A stretch of 64,000 nucleotides of DNA from RPQJ01 sp963696545. Its GTDB lineage: Bacteria; Pseudomonadota; Gammaproteobacteria; Steroidobacterales; Steroidobacteraceae. Of this stretch, positions 27,399 to 36,179 are shown piece by piece. The stretch is from positions 248,001-312,000 of the forward strand of contig CAVOKQ010000007.1 in assembly GCA_963696545.1 (NCBI GenBank). The letters run 5' to 3'. Numbering within the stretch: position 1 is the first letter of the stretch; each line of letters begins with the position of its first letter. A program made the position numbers and the translations under genes. The notes under the pieces were generated by a model. It worked only from the letters and a program-made list of their open reading frames with translations, made no database searches and was not told the DNA's origin.

Positions 27399-30300
27399 TG
27401 GTGTGCCTCCGCGGTCCGGGTGACCTGGCCGAGCCGGGTGCGAAGCTCCACCAGCCACGGTTCGACATCGGGGTCCGCGCCAGCGGTCAGCACCTGGTAG
27501 CGCTCGTAGTGCTGCAGCGCGGCGGCCGGGTCGCCCAGGTAAAGATCGAGCAGCACGCCGAGGTTGCGCTGTGGCGCGGCGAAGTCCGGGGACACACTGA
27601 TCGCACGCTCGTATGCGGCGCGCGAGTCGGCGAATCGCCCGAGCCGACGCTGTGCGACGCCGAGCAGATTGAGCGCCGCCGCATTGGTCGGTTCGAGCAC
27701 CAGCACCTCGTTGATCTGCTTCGCTGCGGGCTCGGTGTCGCCGGCATCAAGCGTGACCCGCGCCGACGCGAGTGCCTGGATCACGTCCGGCGTCGTCACC
27801 GGCACAGCCGCGGGGCCATCGAGGATTTCCTTGCGGTCGTAGCGCGCGGGCTTCATCTCGGCGAGCGCGACGTAGCTCATGCGCACCCACTGGTCGTAGA
27901 TCCCCTCGGCGGCGCGGCGCGTGTTGACTTCGTGGATGCCGATGGCCTTCTCCTCGAACGGATAGGCCTGTTCCTCGAGCAACAGGTCGTACTGCTCCAA
28001 CTCGTCCGCCGACAACCCACGCGGCCGCTCCGAAGCCAGCAGCGCACGGCCGAGGTCGCGATAGAGATCGGCCATCGCGTAGCTGGCCGCCGTGGTGAAC
28101 TCGGCGATTCCGTAGTCGGCGGCGCGAGCGTAGGCCGACAGCGCAGCCTCCAGCGCCGCCTTCTTCGCTGCGAGCGCGCGATCGAGCGGGATGGCGAGCC
28201 GCACCGCACGTGCCGCCTCGTCCTGCGGGCGCGCGAGTTCCAGCGACGCCTGTGCCGCAAGGAACCGGCTGCGATCGGAGCGGGCCGCGCCGGCAGCCGC
28301 ATCGGCCGCCACCAGTTCCTCGAGCCAGCGCTTGCGCGCGGCGGTATCGCCGGCCGCGGCCGCGAGATCCGCCAGTTCGTGGCGCGCCTCGATCGCGGGC
28401 TCCACGGGTGTCGGGAACTGCTGCACGTAGTCGGCGTATGCGCGACGCGCCGACGTCGCGTCGTCGGTCTCCGCATAGAGTTCGGCTGCCTGCCAGAGCG
28501 CACTGCGGCGCACCGCGGCATCCTCGGCGCTGCTGCCCGCGACCCGTTCGAGTTCGACGGCCGCGTCGTGGCGGCGTCCCGCCTCGAGATAGGCGACCGC
28601 GAGCTTGCGCGTCACCTCGGGCTGCAGCTCGTGCTGCGGATGGGCGCTGCGGAAACGCTCGAGGACCTGCGACGCCTCGTTCCACCGCTGTGCCGAGAGC
28701 AGCAGCGCGGCGGCGTCGTACTCCGCCTTGGCGCTGGCGGGTGAACCCGGCGCGACCGCGGCAACCCGCAGGTATTCCTGCACCGCACCGTTCACGTCAC
28801 CGGACGCCTGCTTCGCTTCGGCCTGCCGGTAGACGGACGCGGCGAGGCGCTCGCTCACCTCGGCCAGCTGCGGATCGCCGGCAGGCAGGCGCGCAGCGAG
28901 TTGCGCATAGGCCCGCTCCGCGTCGGCGTAGCGGCCCGCGTCGAAGTAGGTGTGAGCCAGCACGGTCCAGGCGACCAGCTGTTGGCCGGCGTCGGCCCGC
29001 GGTCCGAGCGCCAGCACGCGCTGCGCCACGGCCTCGGCCCGCAAGCGGTCGCCGGAATCGAACAGCGACTTGGTCGCGCGGGTCAGCACGGCCGGAGTTT
29101 CCGGGTTATCCGGGAAGGTATCCGCGAATCGAAGCCCCGATTCGATCGCGCGAGCCTGCAGCGCGCCGCGCTGCGACTCGGGTAGCTGAGCCTCGGCCTT
29201 GTCGTACGCCACCAGCGCCGCGTAACCAGCGCGCGTGGCTTGCGGGTTCGATGGGTACGAGTATGCGGCGCGCTCGTACTCGGCGGCCGCCTCTTCGAAC
29301 CGCGCGCCATCGAACAGCAGGTCGGCCAGCAGCAGCCTGGTTTCCGGCGCCTCGGCCGAGGAGTCGAAGCCATCCAGGTAATCCCGGTACCAGCGCACGG
29401 CGACGTCCCGGTCGGCGGCGGACCCCTTCTGCGCAAGCGCGTGATGATGCCGCGCAAGGTCGAGCAGGTTTGCCTGGACCGCGGCGCTGACGGGCGGGTC
29501 GATGTCCGGGGCATGCACACGCCAGAACTCGCTGTGCGGCCCGTACTCCTCGACCAGCTGGCGCTTCCCGTCGAGGACCAGCGTGGTGAAGCCTCCCTTG
29601 GCGTAGGCGTCGGTGGCACGCACGATCAGCAATGCCGCCTGCGGATCCATGGGCTGGCGCGCGGCATACGCCCGATACGCCTCCGCGCCATCCTGGTAAC
29701 GTTCCTTCTCGACGTACAGGTCGCCGAGTGCCGCGTACAGGCGCGCCTCGTAGGCTGCGGGACCGTGTCGATCCACTGCCGAGCGCAGCGATTCCGGTCC
29801 GTCGGCGGCAGCGAACGTGATCGCTAGTGCGCGCAGAGCGTCTCCGCTCAACTCCTGCTCGGCGCGAGACAGGTCCGACGCTGCCCGCAGACGGCCGTCG
29901 CGGACCAGTACGCTGTCCAGCAGCATCAGGAACGCGGCGTTGCTCTCGGCATCACGCGACTGCTTGAACAGCGACCAGCCTCGCTTGTAGATCGCCTGCT
30001 CGTAGAAGGCGGACTGCGGGCCGAGCGACAGCACCGACGCATAGGCGTGCTCGGCGTCCGCGTAGCGCTGCTCGCTGAAGAATGCTTCACCGCGCCTGAA
30101 CTGCGCTTCGTCGAAGTGCGGGCTCCGCGGATACTGGGCGACCAATCGGTCCAACACGGCCAGCGCCTGGCCGGTGTCGCCGAGGCTCTCGTACGCCCGT
30201 GCCATCTGGTAGAGCACGGCATCCGTCCCCGGCGCGTCTGGCTGCTCGTCCAGCAACCGCTGGTAGGCCGCGATGGATTCGCGAGCCGCGGTCGTTGCCG

Positions 30301-30601
30301 CCTCCGAAGCCTGGCCGTCCTGCGCCCGCAACGACTCGGCTTCCGCGAGGCGCAAGTCGCCAAGCCTGTGCAGCGCCTGGGCGCGCATGCCGGGATCGGC
30401 GCCCTGGATCTGCAGGAACTCCTCGTAGCTGCGGGCCGCCTGTCCCGCCTCGGCCTCGACCGCTTCGTCGCGGTGGATGGGCGCGGTGCGCGACGCGAGG
30501 TCGCCCAGCGTCGCCGGTTCGCGCGACTTGCGCGCAGCCTCCGCCGCCGGAGGTATCGTCACCAGGCAGATGAGCACGCCAACGGCGATGCGCGCGCTCA
30601 T
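27395..30601 (-). CDS. Large exported tetratricopeptide-repeat protein
   Basis: This 1068-residue protein has a signal peptide at ~1-22. Helical repeats then run along nearly its whole length, for example MRAQALHRLGDLRLAEAES, DEAQFRRGEAFFSEQRYADA and YRDLGRALLASERP. Classical TPR units at the C-terminus include NAAALNLLGVAQRRLGRFAD and ERYQVLTAGADPDVEP. Such proteins scaffold envelope machines; in myxobacteria, AglT-like TPR proteins accompany ExbB/ExbD-type motors. It overlaps both neighbours by four bases. Confidence 0.88.
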   Translation of the reverse strand: MSARIAVGVLICLVTIPPAAEAARKSREPATLGDLASRTAPIHRDEAVEAEAGQAARSYEEFLQIQGADPGMRAQALHRLGDLRLAEAESLRAQDGQASEAATTAARESIAAYQRLLDEQPDAPGTDAVLYQMARAYESLGDTGQALAVLDRLVAQYPRSPHFDEAQFRRGEAFFSEQRYADAEHAYASVLSLGPQSAFYEQAIYKRGWSLFKQSRDAESNAAFLMLLDSVLVRDGRLRAASDLSRAEQELSGDALRALAITFAAADGPESLRSAVDRHGPAAYEARLYAALGDLYVEKERYQDGAEAYRAYAARQPMDPQAALLIVRATDAYAKGGFTTLVLDGKRQLVEEYGPHSEFWRVHAPDIDPPVSAAVQANLLDLARHHHALAQKGSAADRDVAVRWYRDYLDGFDSSAEAPETRLLLADLLFDGARFEEAAAEYERAAYSYPSNPQATRAGYAALVAYDKAEAQLPESQRGALQARAIESGLRFADTFPDNPETPAVLTRATKSLFDSGDRLRAEAVAQRVLALGPRADAGQQLVAWTVLAHTYFDAGRYADAERAYAQLAARLPAGDPQLAEVSERLAASVYRQAEAKQASGDVNGAVQEYLRVAAVAPGSPASAKAEYDAAALLLSAQRWNEASQVLERFRSAHPQHELQPEVTRKLAVAYLEAGRRHDAAVELERVAGSSAEDAAVRRSALWQAAELYAETDDATSARRAYADYVQQFPTPVEPAIEARHELADLAAAAGDTAARKRWLEELVAADAAAGAARSDRSRFLAAQASLELARPQDEAARAVRLAIPLDRALAAKKAALEAALSAYARAADYGIAEFTTAASYAMADLYRDLGRALLASERPRGLSADELEQYDLLLEEQAYPFEEKAIGIHEVNTRRAAEGIYDQWVRMSYVALAEMKPARYDRKEILDGPAAVPVTTPDVIQALASARVTLDAGDTEPAAKQINEVLVLEPTNAAALNLLGVAQRRLGRFADSRAAYERAISVSPDFAAPQRNLGVLLDLYLGDPAAALQHYERYQVLTAGADPDVEPWLVELRTRLGQVTRTAEAHQ

Positions 30602-32514
30602 CGCACCACCCCGGCCGTGGCGCCGTCGTAGATCGCGGCAAGCGCGAACTGCGCCTGCGTGGAATAGCTCGCCAGACGGCGCTTCTGCGCCTCCAGTTCC
30701 TGGACCGCGATCGCCGCCAGCACCCTCTGCTGCGCCGCGCTCGCCGCATCGATGCGGGGGCCGATTTCGTCGATGCGCGCGGCAAGTCCACGCACGCGGG
30801 AAGCGAAGCCGGCAGTCGTGCGCGGCGCGGTCTCTCCCGCTGTCACGACTCCGTCGGAGCGGCCCCGCGCCCGGGCCAGCAGGTCCGCGGTCTCGTGCAG
30901 GTCAGCCTGCACATGATGCAGCCGGACCTTGTAGGACGCGTCCATCTGCCACAGCAGCGAGCCGCGGAGCAGCCGGGCGCGCTCCGACAGTGCGTCGCGC
31001 TGCGCTCCTGCGGGCAGTGCGTCGATGCGCACCTGCGCGTCGGCCAGCATCCGCCAGGCGCGGCCCTGCTCGTCCGTCGCGAGCGCGGCCACGTCGCGCT
31101 CGGACTCGATTGCGGCCACCCGTTGCTCGAGCAGCGCCTGCCGGCCGGCGAGACCATCGAGATCCGTTGCCGCGAGGGTCGCCGCCTTGCGCGGCTCACG
31201 CTCGCTCGACGCCTGCTCCCGTGTCGCCACCATCTCGTCGAAGGCGGCGAGCGATTCGCGCCAGCCGTCGAGATTGCGCTGCATGATGCGCAGGTCGCGG
31301 TAGTTCTTCAGGCCCTCCTGGAACTGGTGCGAAGCGAGCAGGTGATACAGGTAACGCGTCTCGGGCGCATCGGGGACTTTCTGCAGCTGCCAGAACCAGT
31401 CGACGACGTCGCCATCCTTGGCGGGAGCGGCCGCGAGGACCGCGTCGAGAAATCCACCGCCACGAATCGCAGCGATCGATTCGTCGATGCGTCGTCCCTC
31501 CTTCGCGTAGGCCTGGACGGCGAATCGGTACTGCTGCGCAGCCTGTCCGTTCGACGCGAGTTGCGTGTAGGCATACGGCACGGCGAGGAAGGACTCCTGG
31601 ACCGCCGCGTCGAGCAGACGCCGTTCACGCAGTTCGAGCCACGGCACGAGCGCGCGGTCTGCACGCCGGGCGTCCGACTCCGCCCAGCCGAGACCGAGCA
31701 GCGCACGGTTCGTGAACGGCCCGTCCAGCCGGACTCGAGCAAGCGCCGTGGCAGCCGGCTCGGCTTCGCGCTGCTGGAGCATTGCGTAGCCCAGCGCGAG
31801 ATTGGCACGATCGCGCAGCGACAGCTGCTCATCCGAGCTCGCGGGCATCGTGCCGACCGCCTCTAGCCAGCGCCGTCCCTGCGCGACGTCGCCGGACCGC
31901 ACCAGCGCGACACCCAGGTTGAACTGTGCAAACGCCAGCCAGTCATCGTTCGCACCACCGGACTGCAGCGCTGCAGCCGCTTCCGGGTAGCGACCCTGCT
32001 GCATCAGCACGTTCGCACCGAGCAGCCGCTTCTCGGACTCGAGCGATCCCGGCAGCGGCGCACGGATCTGCTGCAGGCTGTGCCAGGCTTCGTCGTAGTA
32101 GCCGCGCTGATAACCGATGCGCGCCAGGTAGAAGTGCGCCCGGTCGCTCACGGACTGCGGCACGGGCCCGGCCAGCAGCCGGTTGAAGATCCGCGTGGCT
32201 TCCGTATGCAGGCCGAGCGACAGGTACAGCCCACCCGACAACAGTTCGGCGTCGGCGTCGTGGTGCGCCATGCGACCGAAATCACGCGCCGCCTCGAGGC
32301 GCACCAGCGCGCCGAAGTAGTCATCCTGGAAGAAATGGAACAGGACGTCGCCGTAGTCGAGGTCGCGGATCTTGCCGGGCGGCGGCAGGTCGCTCGCGGT
32401 CTCCGCGGCGCCGACACCTGCCGATGCCGCGAAGCACGCGACGAGGACCGCCATGGGAATCCAGGCGCGGCGGCGCTGGATCCAAGTCCTCGATCTGTCC
32501 CGGATCTCCTGCAT
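30598..32514 (-). CDS. Exported TPR/helical-repeat protein with coiled-coil C-terminal third
   Basis: This protein has 638 residues from ATG 32514; a GTG at 32544 is in frame but has no better ribosome site. A signal segment (WIPMAVLVACFAASAGVGA) is followed by LDYGDVLFHFFQDDYFGALV and helical repeats such as RAHFYLARIGYQRGYYDEAW. The C-terminal third has heptad-like stretches (ARQALLEQRV-type, then AQQRVLAAIAVQELEAQKRR), suggesting a coiled coil. It overlaps the larger TPR gene by four bases. The two probably form an elongated periplasmic scaffold for the motor; this is inferred from order, not shown. Confidence 0.82.
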   Translation of the reverse strand: MQEIRDRSRTWIQRRRAWIPMAVLVACFAASAGVGAAETASDLPPPGKIRDLDYGDVLFHFFQDDYFGALVRLEAARDFGRMAHHDADAELLSGGLYLSLGLHTEATRIFNRLLAGPVPQSVSDRAHFYLARIGYQRGYYDEAWHSLQQIRAPLPGSLESEKRLLGANVLMQQGRYPEAAAALQSGGANDDWLAFAQFNLGVALVRSGDVAQGRRWLEAVGTMPASSDEQLSLRDRANLALGYAMLQQREAEPAATALARVRLDGPFTNRALLGLGWAESDARRADRALVPWLELRERRLLDAAVQESFLAVPYAYTQLASNGQAAQQYRFAVQAYAKEGRRIDESIAAIRGGGFLDAVLAAAPAKDGDVVDWFWQLQKVPDAPETRYLYHLLASHQFQEGLKNYRDLRIMQRNLDGWRESLAAFDEMVATREQASSEREPRKAATLAATDLDGLAGRQALLEQRVAAIESERDVAALATDEQGRAWRMLADAQVRIDALPAGAQRDALSERARLLRGSLLWQMDASYKVRLHHVQADLHETADLLARARGRSDGVVTAGETAPRTTAGFASRVRGLAARIDEIGPRIDAASAAQQRVLAAIAVQELEAQKRRLASYSTQAQFALAAIYDGATAGVVR

Positions 32515-32534
32515 CGATGTTGCGGGCGTCCCGC

Positions 32535-33104
32535 CTATTCCCACTGGCGAACGACGAATTCCGGCTGCAGCGATGCCTCGCGGTCGCTGATGCGGAGTTC
32601 GACGTACTTGGCGCCGACGGTCTTCTCGAACGACAGCGTCGTGCCGCGGCGATAGTCGCGCTCATGCGGGCCCTTGCCCGCGAAGAACGCCACCAGTTCG
32701 TGCTTGCCCGCCTTCAGATTGCCGAGATAGAGCTTCTGCACGCCGCCGCGGTGCAGCGCCTGCACCTCGCGCTCGGTGTACAGGTAGTTGGCGACCTCCT
32801 TGTCGTCGAGCTTCAGCGTCACTGAGTCCAGCGCGAAGAACGTGCCGACGTTGACGGACAGGAACACTGCGACCTGGGTGCTGGCCGGATAGAGAATCTC
32901 TTCCTCGAGCTTGAACAGGTCGCGATTCAGGTCGACGAGCTGCTTCTTCAGGTCCTGCACGTCCTGGTCAACGGCGCGCGTTTCCTGCGCAGCGTCGGCG
33001 GCAGTCGCGTGCCGAGCGAGAAGCAGACCGCCGGCGAGCAGCAGCATGCTTGCGCACGCCAGCCAGCGCAGGCGAAGGTGTGAGTCCGGGGCTTGCCGCA
33101 TCAT
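32535..33104 (-). CDS. Exported coiled-coil/beta-domain protein of unknown function
   Basis: This 189-residue protein has a signal peptide (~13-37, WLACASMLLLAGGLLLARHA). A short predicted coiled coil (VDQDVQDLKKQLVDLNRDLF, ~45-70) follows, then a beta-rich domain with VAVFLSVNVGTFFALDSVTL, KLYLGNLKAGKHELVAFFAG and KYVELRISDRE. The domain looks like a small carbohydrate- or peptidoglycan-facing sandwich, but I cannot assign a family. Its ATG overlaps the TlpA stop (ATGA), so it is the second gene behind the c-di-GMP riboswitch. Confidence 0.78.
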   Translation of the reverse strand: MMRQAPDSHLRLRWLACASMLLLAGGLLLARHATAADAAQETRAVDQDVQDLKKQLVDLNRDLFKLEEEILYPASTQVAVFLSVNVGTFFALDSVTLKLDDKEVANYLYTEREVQALHRGGVQKLYLGNLKAGKHELVAFFAGKGPHERDYRRGTTLSFEKTVGAKYVELRISDREASLQPEFVVRQWE

Positions 33105-33649
33105 TGACCGATCTCCAGGAGCAGGCGGTTAAGTTCGGCCCGGGGGGCCGGAGCGGCCGCCCACGTGCCGCGAACGATGCCGTCGCGGTCGACCAGCAGC
33201 GTCAGGGGGAGCTTTTCGACGTCGTACAGACGACCGACCGTCTGCCGGGCGTCGACCAGAGTCGGAAACCTGAGGCCGAGCGACTGCGCGACCGCCGCGG
33301 CCCGGCCAGCGTCGCCGTCGAGGCTGACACCGAGGACCACTGGCCGTCCGGATTGCGCGGTTGCCGGCATCGCGTTCAATTCGCCGAGCGCTGCGCGGCA
33401 CGGACCGCACCAGCTGGCCCAGAACGTCAGCACGACCACGTCGCCCCGGTACTCCGACAGGCGCAGGTTGCGGCCGTCGGTCGACTTCAGCACGAAATCC
33501 GGAGCGGCCGTGCCGTCGGATACGGCGGTCGCCGACGATTTCGCCGCGAGTGGATAAGCCAGCAACGCCGCCATGGCGGCAGCCGCCAGGGCAAGCGTAT
33601 GAATGCGCGCCGTTACGCGGGCGCGTGCGAAATGATTTCTGCGTCGCAT
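33101..33649 (-). CDS. TlpA/ResA-like periplasmic thioredoxin, first gene behind riboswitch
   Basis: This 182-residue protein has an N-terminal hydrophobic export signal (~17-36). The thioredoxin fold includes APDFVLKSTDGRNLRLSEYRG and the redox motif FWASWCGPC (~residues 77-85). TlpA/ResA proteins reduce periplasmic disulfides, often on apocytochromes, which fits the CXXCH proteins encoded just upstream. The AUG directly follows the riboswitch 3' end; the only ribosome-site candidate (GGGG, eight bases upstream) lies inside the aptamer, so translation is probably gated by ligand binding. Confidence 0.9.
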   Translation of the reverse strand: MRRRNHFARARVTARIHTLALAAAAMAALLAYPLAAKSSATAVSDGTAAPDFVLKSTDGRNLRLSEYRGDVVVLTFWASWCGPCRAALGELNAMPATAQSGRPVVLGVSLDGDAGRAAAVAQSLGLRFPTLVDARQTVGRLYDVEKLPLTLLVDRDGIVRGTWAAAPAPRAELNRLLLEIGQ

Positions 33650-33732
33650 CCTGGCAACCCCGCTGTCATGGGTAAGACCCCGAAGACCGGAAGCTTTGCG
33701 TCCCCGCCTTTCGACGGGTTTGCCCTTGTCAG
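33650..33732 (-). promoter_or_regulatory. Cyclic di-GMP-I (GEMM-I) riboswitch
   Basis: The minus strand carries the class I c-di-GMP aptamer almost letter for letter. AAGGGCAAACC (33727-33717) is followed by a six-pair stem CCCGUC/GGCGGG closed by a GAAA tetraloop. GGGACGCAAAGC (33704-33693) comes next. A second helix pairs UUCCG with CGGGG, with GUC/GAC and GGG/CCC pairs inside, and the 3' end is AGCGGGGUUGCC. The middle G of AGGGC, the position that is A in cGAMP-sensing variants, is G here, so c-di-GMP is the predicted ligand. The aptamer ends on the base before the TlpA AUG. No separate expression platform fits in between, which suggests direct control of ribosome access. Confidence 0.93.
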
Positions 33733-33739
33733 TCCAGTG

Positions 33740-33770
33740 AATCGTTGTCTGGCGGGCGTGGCCGTGTCAA
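33740..33770 (-). promoter_or_regulatory. Candidate sigma-70 promoter for the riboswitch-motor operon
   Basis: On the minus strand a perfect -35 TTGACA (33770-33765) is followed at 18-19 bases by AACGAT/ACGATT (33746-33740), a weak -10. Transcription would start near 33734, a couple of bases before the first aptamer base, so promoter and riboswitch positions agree. The -10 match is only about half of consensus. Confidence 0.5.
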
Positions 33771-33799
33771 TTCACGGGGCGCCCGATGTCCCCCAGCAG

Positions 33800-33823
33800 G
33801 CACTGCGTCACAAAACGCAGCAC
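33800..33823 (-). terminator. Hairpin after apbE
   Basis: GUGCUGCGU and ACGCAGUGC pair over nine positions (two G-U) around UUUGUG, twelve bases after the apbE stop on the minus strand. There is no U tract after it. It would separate the upstream cytochrome/apbE transcript from the riboswitch-controlled operon. Confidence 0.5.
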
Positions 33824-33835
33824 GGCCGGCGCCGG

Positions 33836-34807
33836 CTACTGTCGCGGCTCGAGTCCGGGCGAGTAGAAGATCCGGCCCTCGTTGTCGACGATGACCGCCT
33901 CCACGCCCCCGACGCGCTGCACGAACTCCATGCCGCGCTCGACGCCGAGAATGAACACCGGCTTGGTGAGGCCGTCCGTACGTGTAGCGGTCGGAGCGAT
34001 GATCGTGACGCTCCTCACGGCCCCTGGCGACTTGCCCGTGCCCGGCACGAGGATATGGTGATAGCGGACTCCGTCTTCCTCGAAGAATCGCTCGTAGTCG
34101 CCGGAGGTCGACAGCGCCTCGTCCTCGAGCGGGATGCGGGTCACCACCGCGCCTTCCTTGCGCGGATCGCGAATGCCGACGATCCACGGCTTGCCGAGGC
34201 GGTCACCCAGCAGTCGCGTGTCGCCGCCGGCATTGACCATCGCGTGCTCGATGCCGAGCGCACGCAATATCTCGACTCCGCGGTCGACGGCCCAGCCCTT
34301 GGCGATGCCGCCGAGGTCGATGCGCATGCCAGGCCGCAGGAACCTGATCGTGCGGGCCTCGCGATCGACGCGCAGCTGCCGGTAGTCGACCGCCTGCAGC
34401 GCTGCCGCGATCTGGCTGTCCGTCGGGTGCACGTGCGCGCGGTAGTCGTACAGGTACCCGACGCTCGCGTATGTGACGTCGAATGCGCCGTCGCTGAGGC
34501 GCGAGTACTCGAGCGACTTCTCGACCACGTCGATGATGTCGGCATCGACCTGCACCGGCCGCTCGTACGCGTGCGCGTTGACCTGCGACAGCTGGCTCTC
34601 GGGCTTGTAAGTGCTCATCAGCTGGTCGGTGCGGCGCATGTCGGCCATGACCGCGCCGATGGCGCGCTCCGCCAACTGCGGGTCCGTCGCCCAGAGCTGC
34701 ACGGCCACTCGCGTGCCCATGATGGCTTCCTCGCGCTCGTACCATTCGGCATGGGCAGCCGGCACAGCCAGCAGCGTTGCGAGCGCGAACAGCGAAAATC
34801 GGATCAT
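33836..34807 (-). CDS. apbE: FAD:protein FMN transferase (ApbE)
   Basis: This 323-residue protein has a signal peptide (~1-20, ending AHA) placing it in the periplasm. ApbE transfers FMN from FAD to a threonine or serine of target proteins. MGTRVAVQLW, GAFDVTYASVG, IDLGGIAKGWAVDRG and NAGGDTRLLG (FAD/Mg-binding core) are visible, as is the C-terminal TRTDGLTKPVFILG. Its ATG overlaps the methyltransferase stop (ATGA). I found no clear flavinylation motif of the S/T-G-A-T/S type in a neighbouring protein, so its client is unknown. Confidence 0.95.
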   Translation of the reverse strand: MIRFSLFALATLLAVPAAHAEWYEREEAIMGTRVAVQLWATDPQLAERAIGAVMADMRRTDQLMSTYKPESQLSQVNAHAYERPVQVDADIIDVVEKSLEYSRLSDGAFDVTYASVGYLYDYRAHVHPTDSQIAAALQAVDYRQLRVDREARTIRFLRPGMRIDLGGIAKGWAVDRGVEILRALGIEHAMVNAGGDTRLLGDRLGKPWIVGIRDPRKEGAVVTRIPLEDEALSTSGDYERFFEEDGVRYHHILVPGTGKSPGAVRSVTIIAPTATRTDGLTKPVFILGVERGMEFVQRVGGVEAVIVDNEGRIFYSPGLEPRQ

Positions 34808-36168
34808 CGGTTCGAAGCCTCCGTGAAGAGTCGCTGCACGAAGGCGCGCACCGCTGGCAGCGCCTCGTCTTCAGGCATCAGCCGCTCGCGCACCAGCACG
34901 TCCGCAATGTCGCGCAGCGAACGGCGGCCGTCCACCAGCGAGGCGACGAACGAGTGCACGCGCAGCGCCAGCGTTTCGCTCGCGACCTGCGGCGGCAACG
35001 GCACCGGCAGGTCGTCGCGATCGAGCCACGGCGGCGCGGTCCGATGGGCCGGCGGCGCCGCGACCCGCGACTGCAGCACTGCGCTGAACGTGACCAGCCG
35101 CTCCATGCGGCCGTTGCTGCTGGCGGGCGACGCGAGATAGGGCACGACTTCCTCCGACCATTCTACGTCGGCGAAACCAGCCGCGGTGAGCAGGTCGGGC
35201 AACTCGTCGGTCGAATAGCAGCGGGCCGCCTCCGCGTGCTGGAAGAACAGCGAGCCGCTGTTCACCCAGCGCCCCCCGGGCCTGAGCCACTGGCCCAGCC
35301 GCGTCGCAAACACCGCCAGGTCCTCGTCGATGATGTCGATCAGCCAGGGCGTGATCACGGTATCGAATGCGCCGGCGGCGAACGGCGCGCAGGTTGCGTC
35401 GGCGACGACGGGCCACAGGCCATGTGTCGCCGGAGCCGGCGCGTGAAGGTCGCGGAGCACGGCGTGGCTCGCCAGGTCCCGCGGCGCCACCGGAAACTCG
35501 TAGAGTTCGACGTGATCTCCCGCGAACATCCGCCGTGCGACGATCATCATCAGCGGATTGAGGTCCGCGGCAATCGTCACGTCGGGATGGCGACGCATGT
35601 GCAGGTCGTACGCGAGCCGACCGGCGCCGCAGCCGACTACGAGCGTCCGGCCCGGATTCGCCTGGCCGAGCGCGCGGTCCACCGCAGCAAGGGCCGCGTC
35701 GTTCTCCGCGCTGCCCCAGCACCAGTCGCGATGCAGGTTCGCATAGTAGCTCGTGAGCCCCTGTCCCGCCGGTACCCGCGGGCCGAGCGCACGATAAGTC
35801 TCGGGCGCCGCGGCCGCTGCGGAAACGTCGAGCGGGGCCAGCAGCGCGGCGAGGCGCCGCGCGTGGTCGCTGCAAGCACTCGACAGCAGCTTCAGACGGT
35901 TGCGGGTCGCGGCCCGCGTGACGTCGTCGGTCAACGCGGCGCGGTAGCGGGCCGCCTGCACGTCGAGTTCCGTCGTGAACGCACGCAGGCGCGTACGCCA
36001 TTCGCCGAGCGTCGCTTCCGGCTCCGCGCAGAGCCAGGGAATGCCGTCAACCAGCGGGAAGCGCGCCGCGCACGAGCCGCAGGACACGACCGGCCCCGGC
36101 AGCAGCGGGCCGGCGCATACCGGGCAACAGAGCAGTTCCCAGTGATTGTTAGCGGATGCCTTGTCCAA
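34804..36168 (-). CDS. SAM-dependent methyltransferase-like protein with zinc-ribbon N-terminus
   Basis: This is about 454 residues from a TTG at 36168, which is eleven bases after the DUF1501 stop; no ATG or GTG fits. Residues ~14-45 hold a four-cysteine ribbon like Trm112 (CCPVCAGPLL ... VSCGSCAARFPLVDGIPWL). The central part is a Rossmann methyltransferase: RTLVVGCGAGRLAYDLHMR (~170), ADLNPLMM, AGAFDTVITPWLIDII (~265) and RPGGRWVNSG. The C-terminal ~100 residues resemble a peptide- or coenzyme-binding helical domain (VRAFVQRLFTEASNR). Substrate unknown; operon context suggests modification of a locus product. Confidence 0.8.
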   Translation of the reverse strand: MDKASANNHWELLCCPVCAGPLLPGPVVSCGSCAARFPLVDGIPWLCAEPEATLGEWRTRLRAFTTELDVQAARYRAALTDDVTRAATRNRLKLLSSACSDHARRLAALLAPLDVSAAAAAPETYRALGPRVPAGQGLTSYYANLHRDWCWGSAENDAALAAVDRALGQANPGRTLVVGCGAGRLAYDLHMRRHPDVTIAADLNPLMMIVARRMFAGDHVELYEFPVAPRDLASHAVLRDLHAPAPATHGLWPVVADATCAPFAAGAFDTVITPWLIDIIDEDLAVFATRLGQWLRPGGRWVNSGSLFFQHAEAARCYSTDELPDLLTAAGFADVEWSEEVVPYLASPASSNGRMERLVTFSAVLQSRVAAPPAHRTAPPWLDRDDLPVPLPPQVASETLALRVHSFVASLVDGRRSLRDIADVLVRERLMPEDEALPAVRAFVQRLFTEASNR

Positions 36169-36179
36169 TGCCCCGCATG

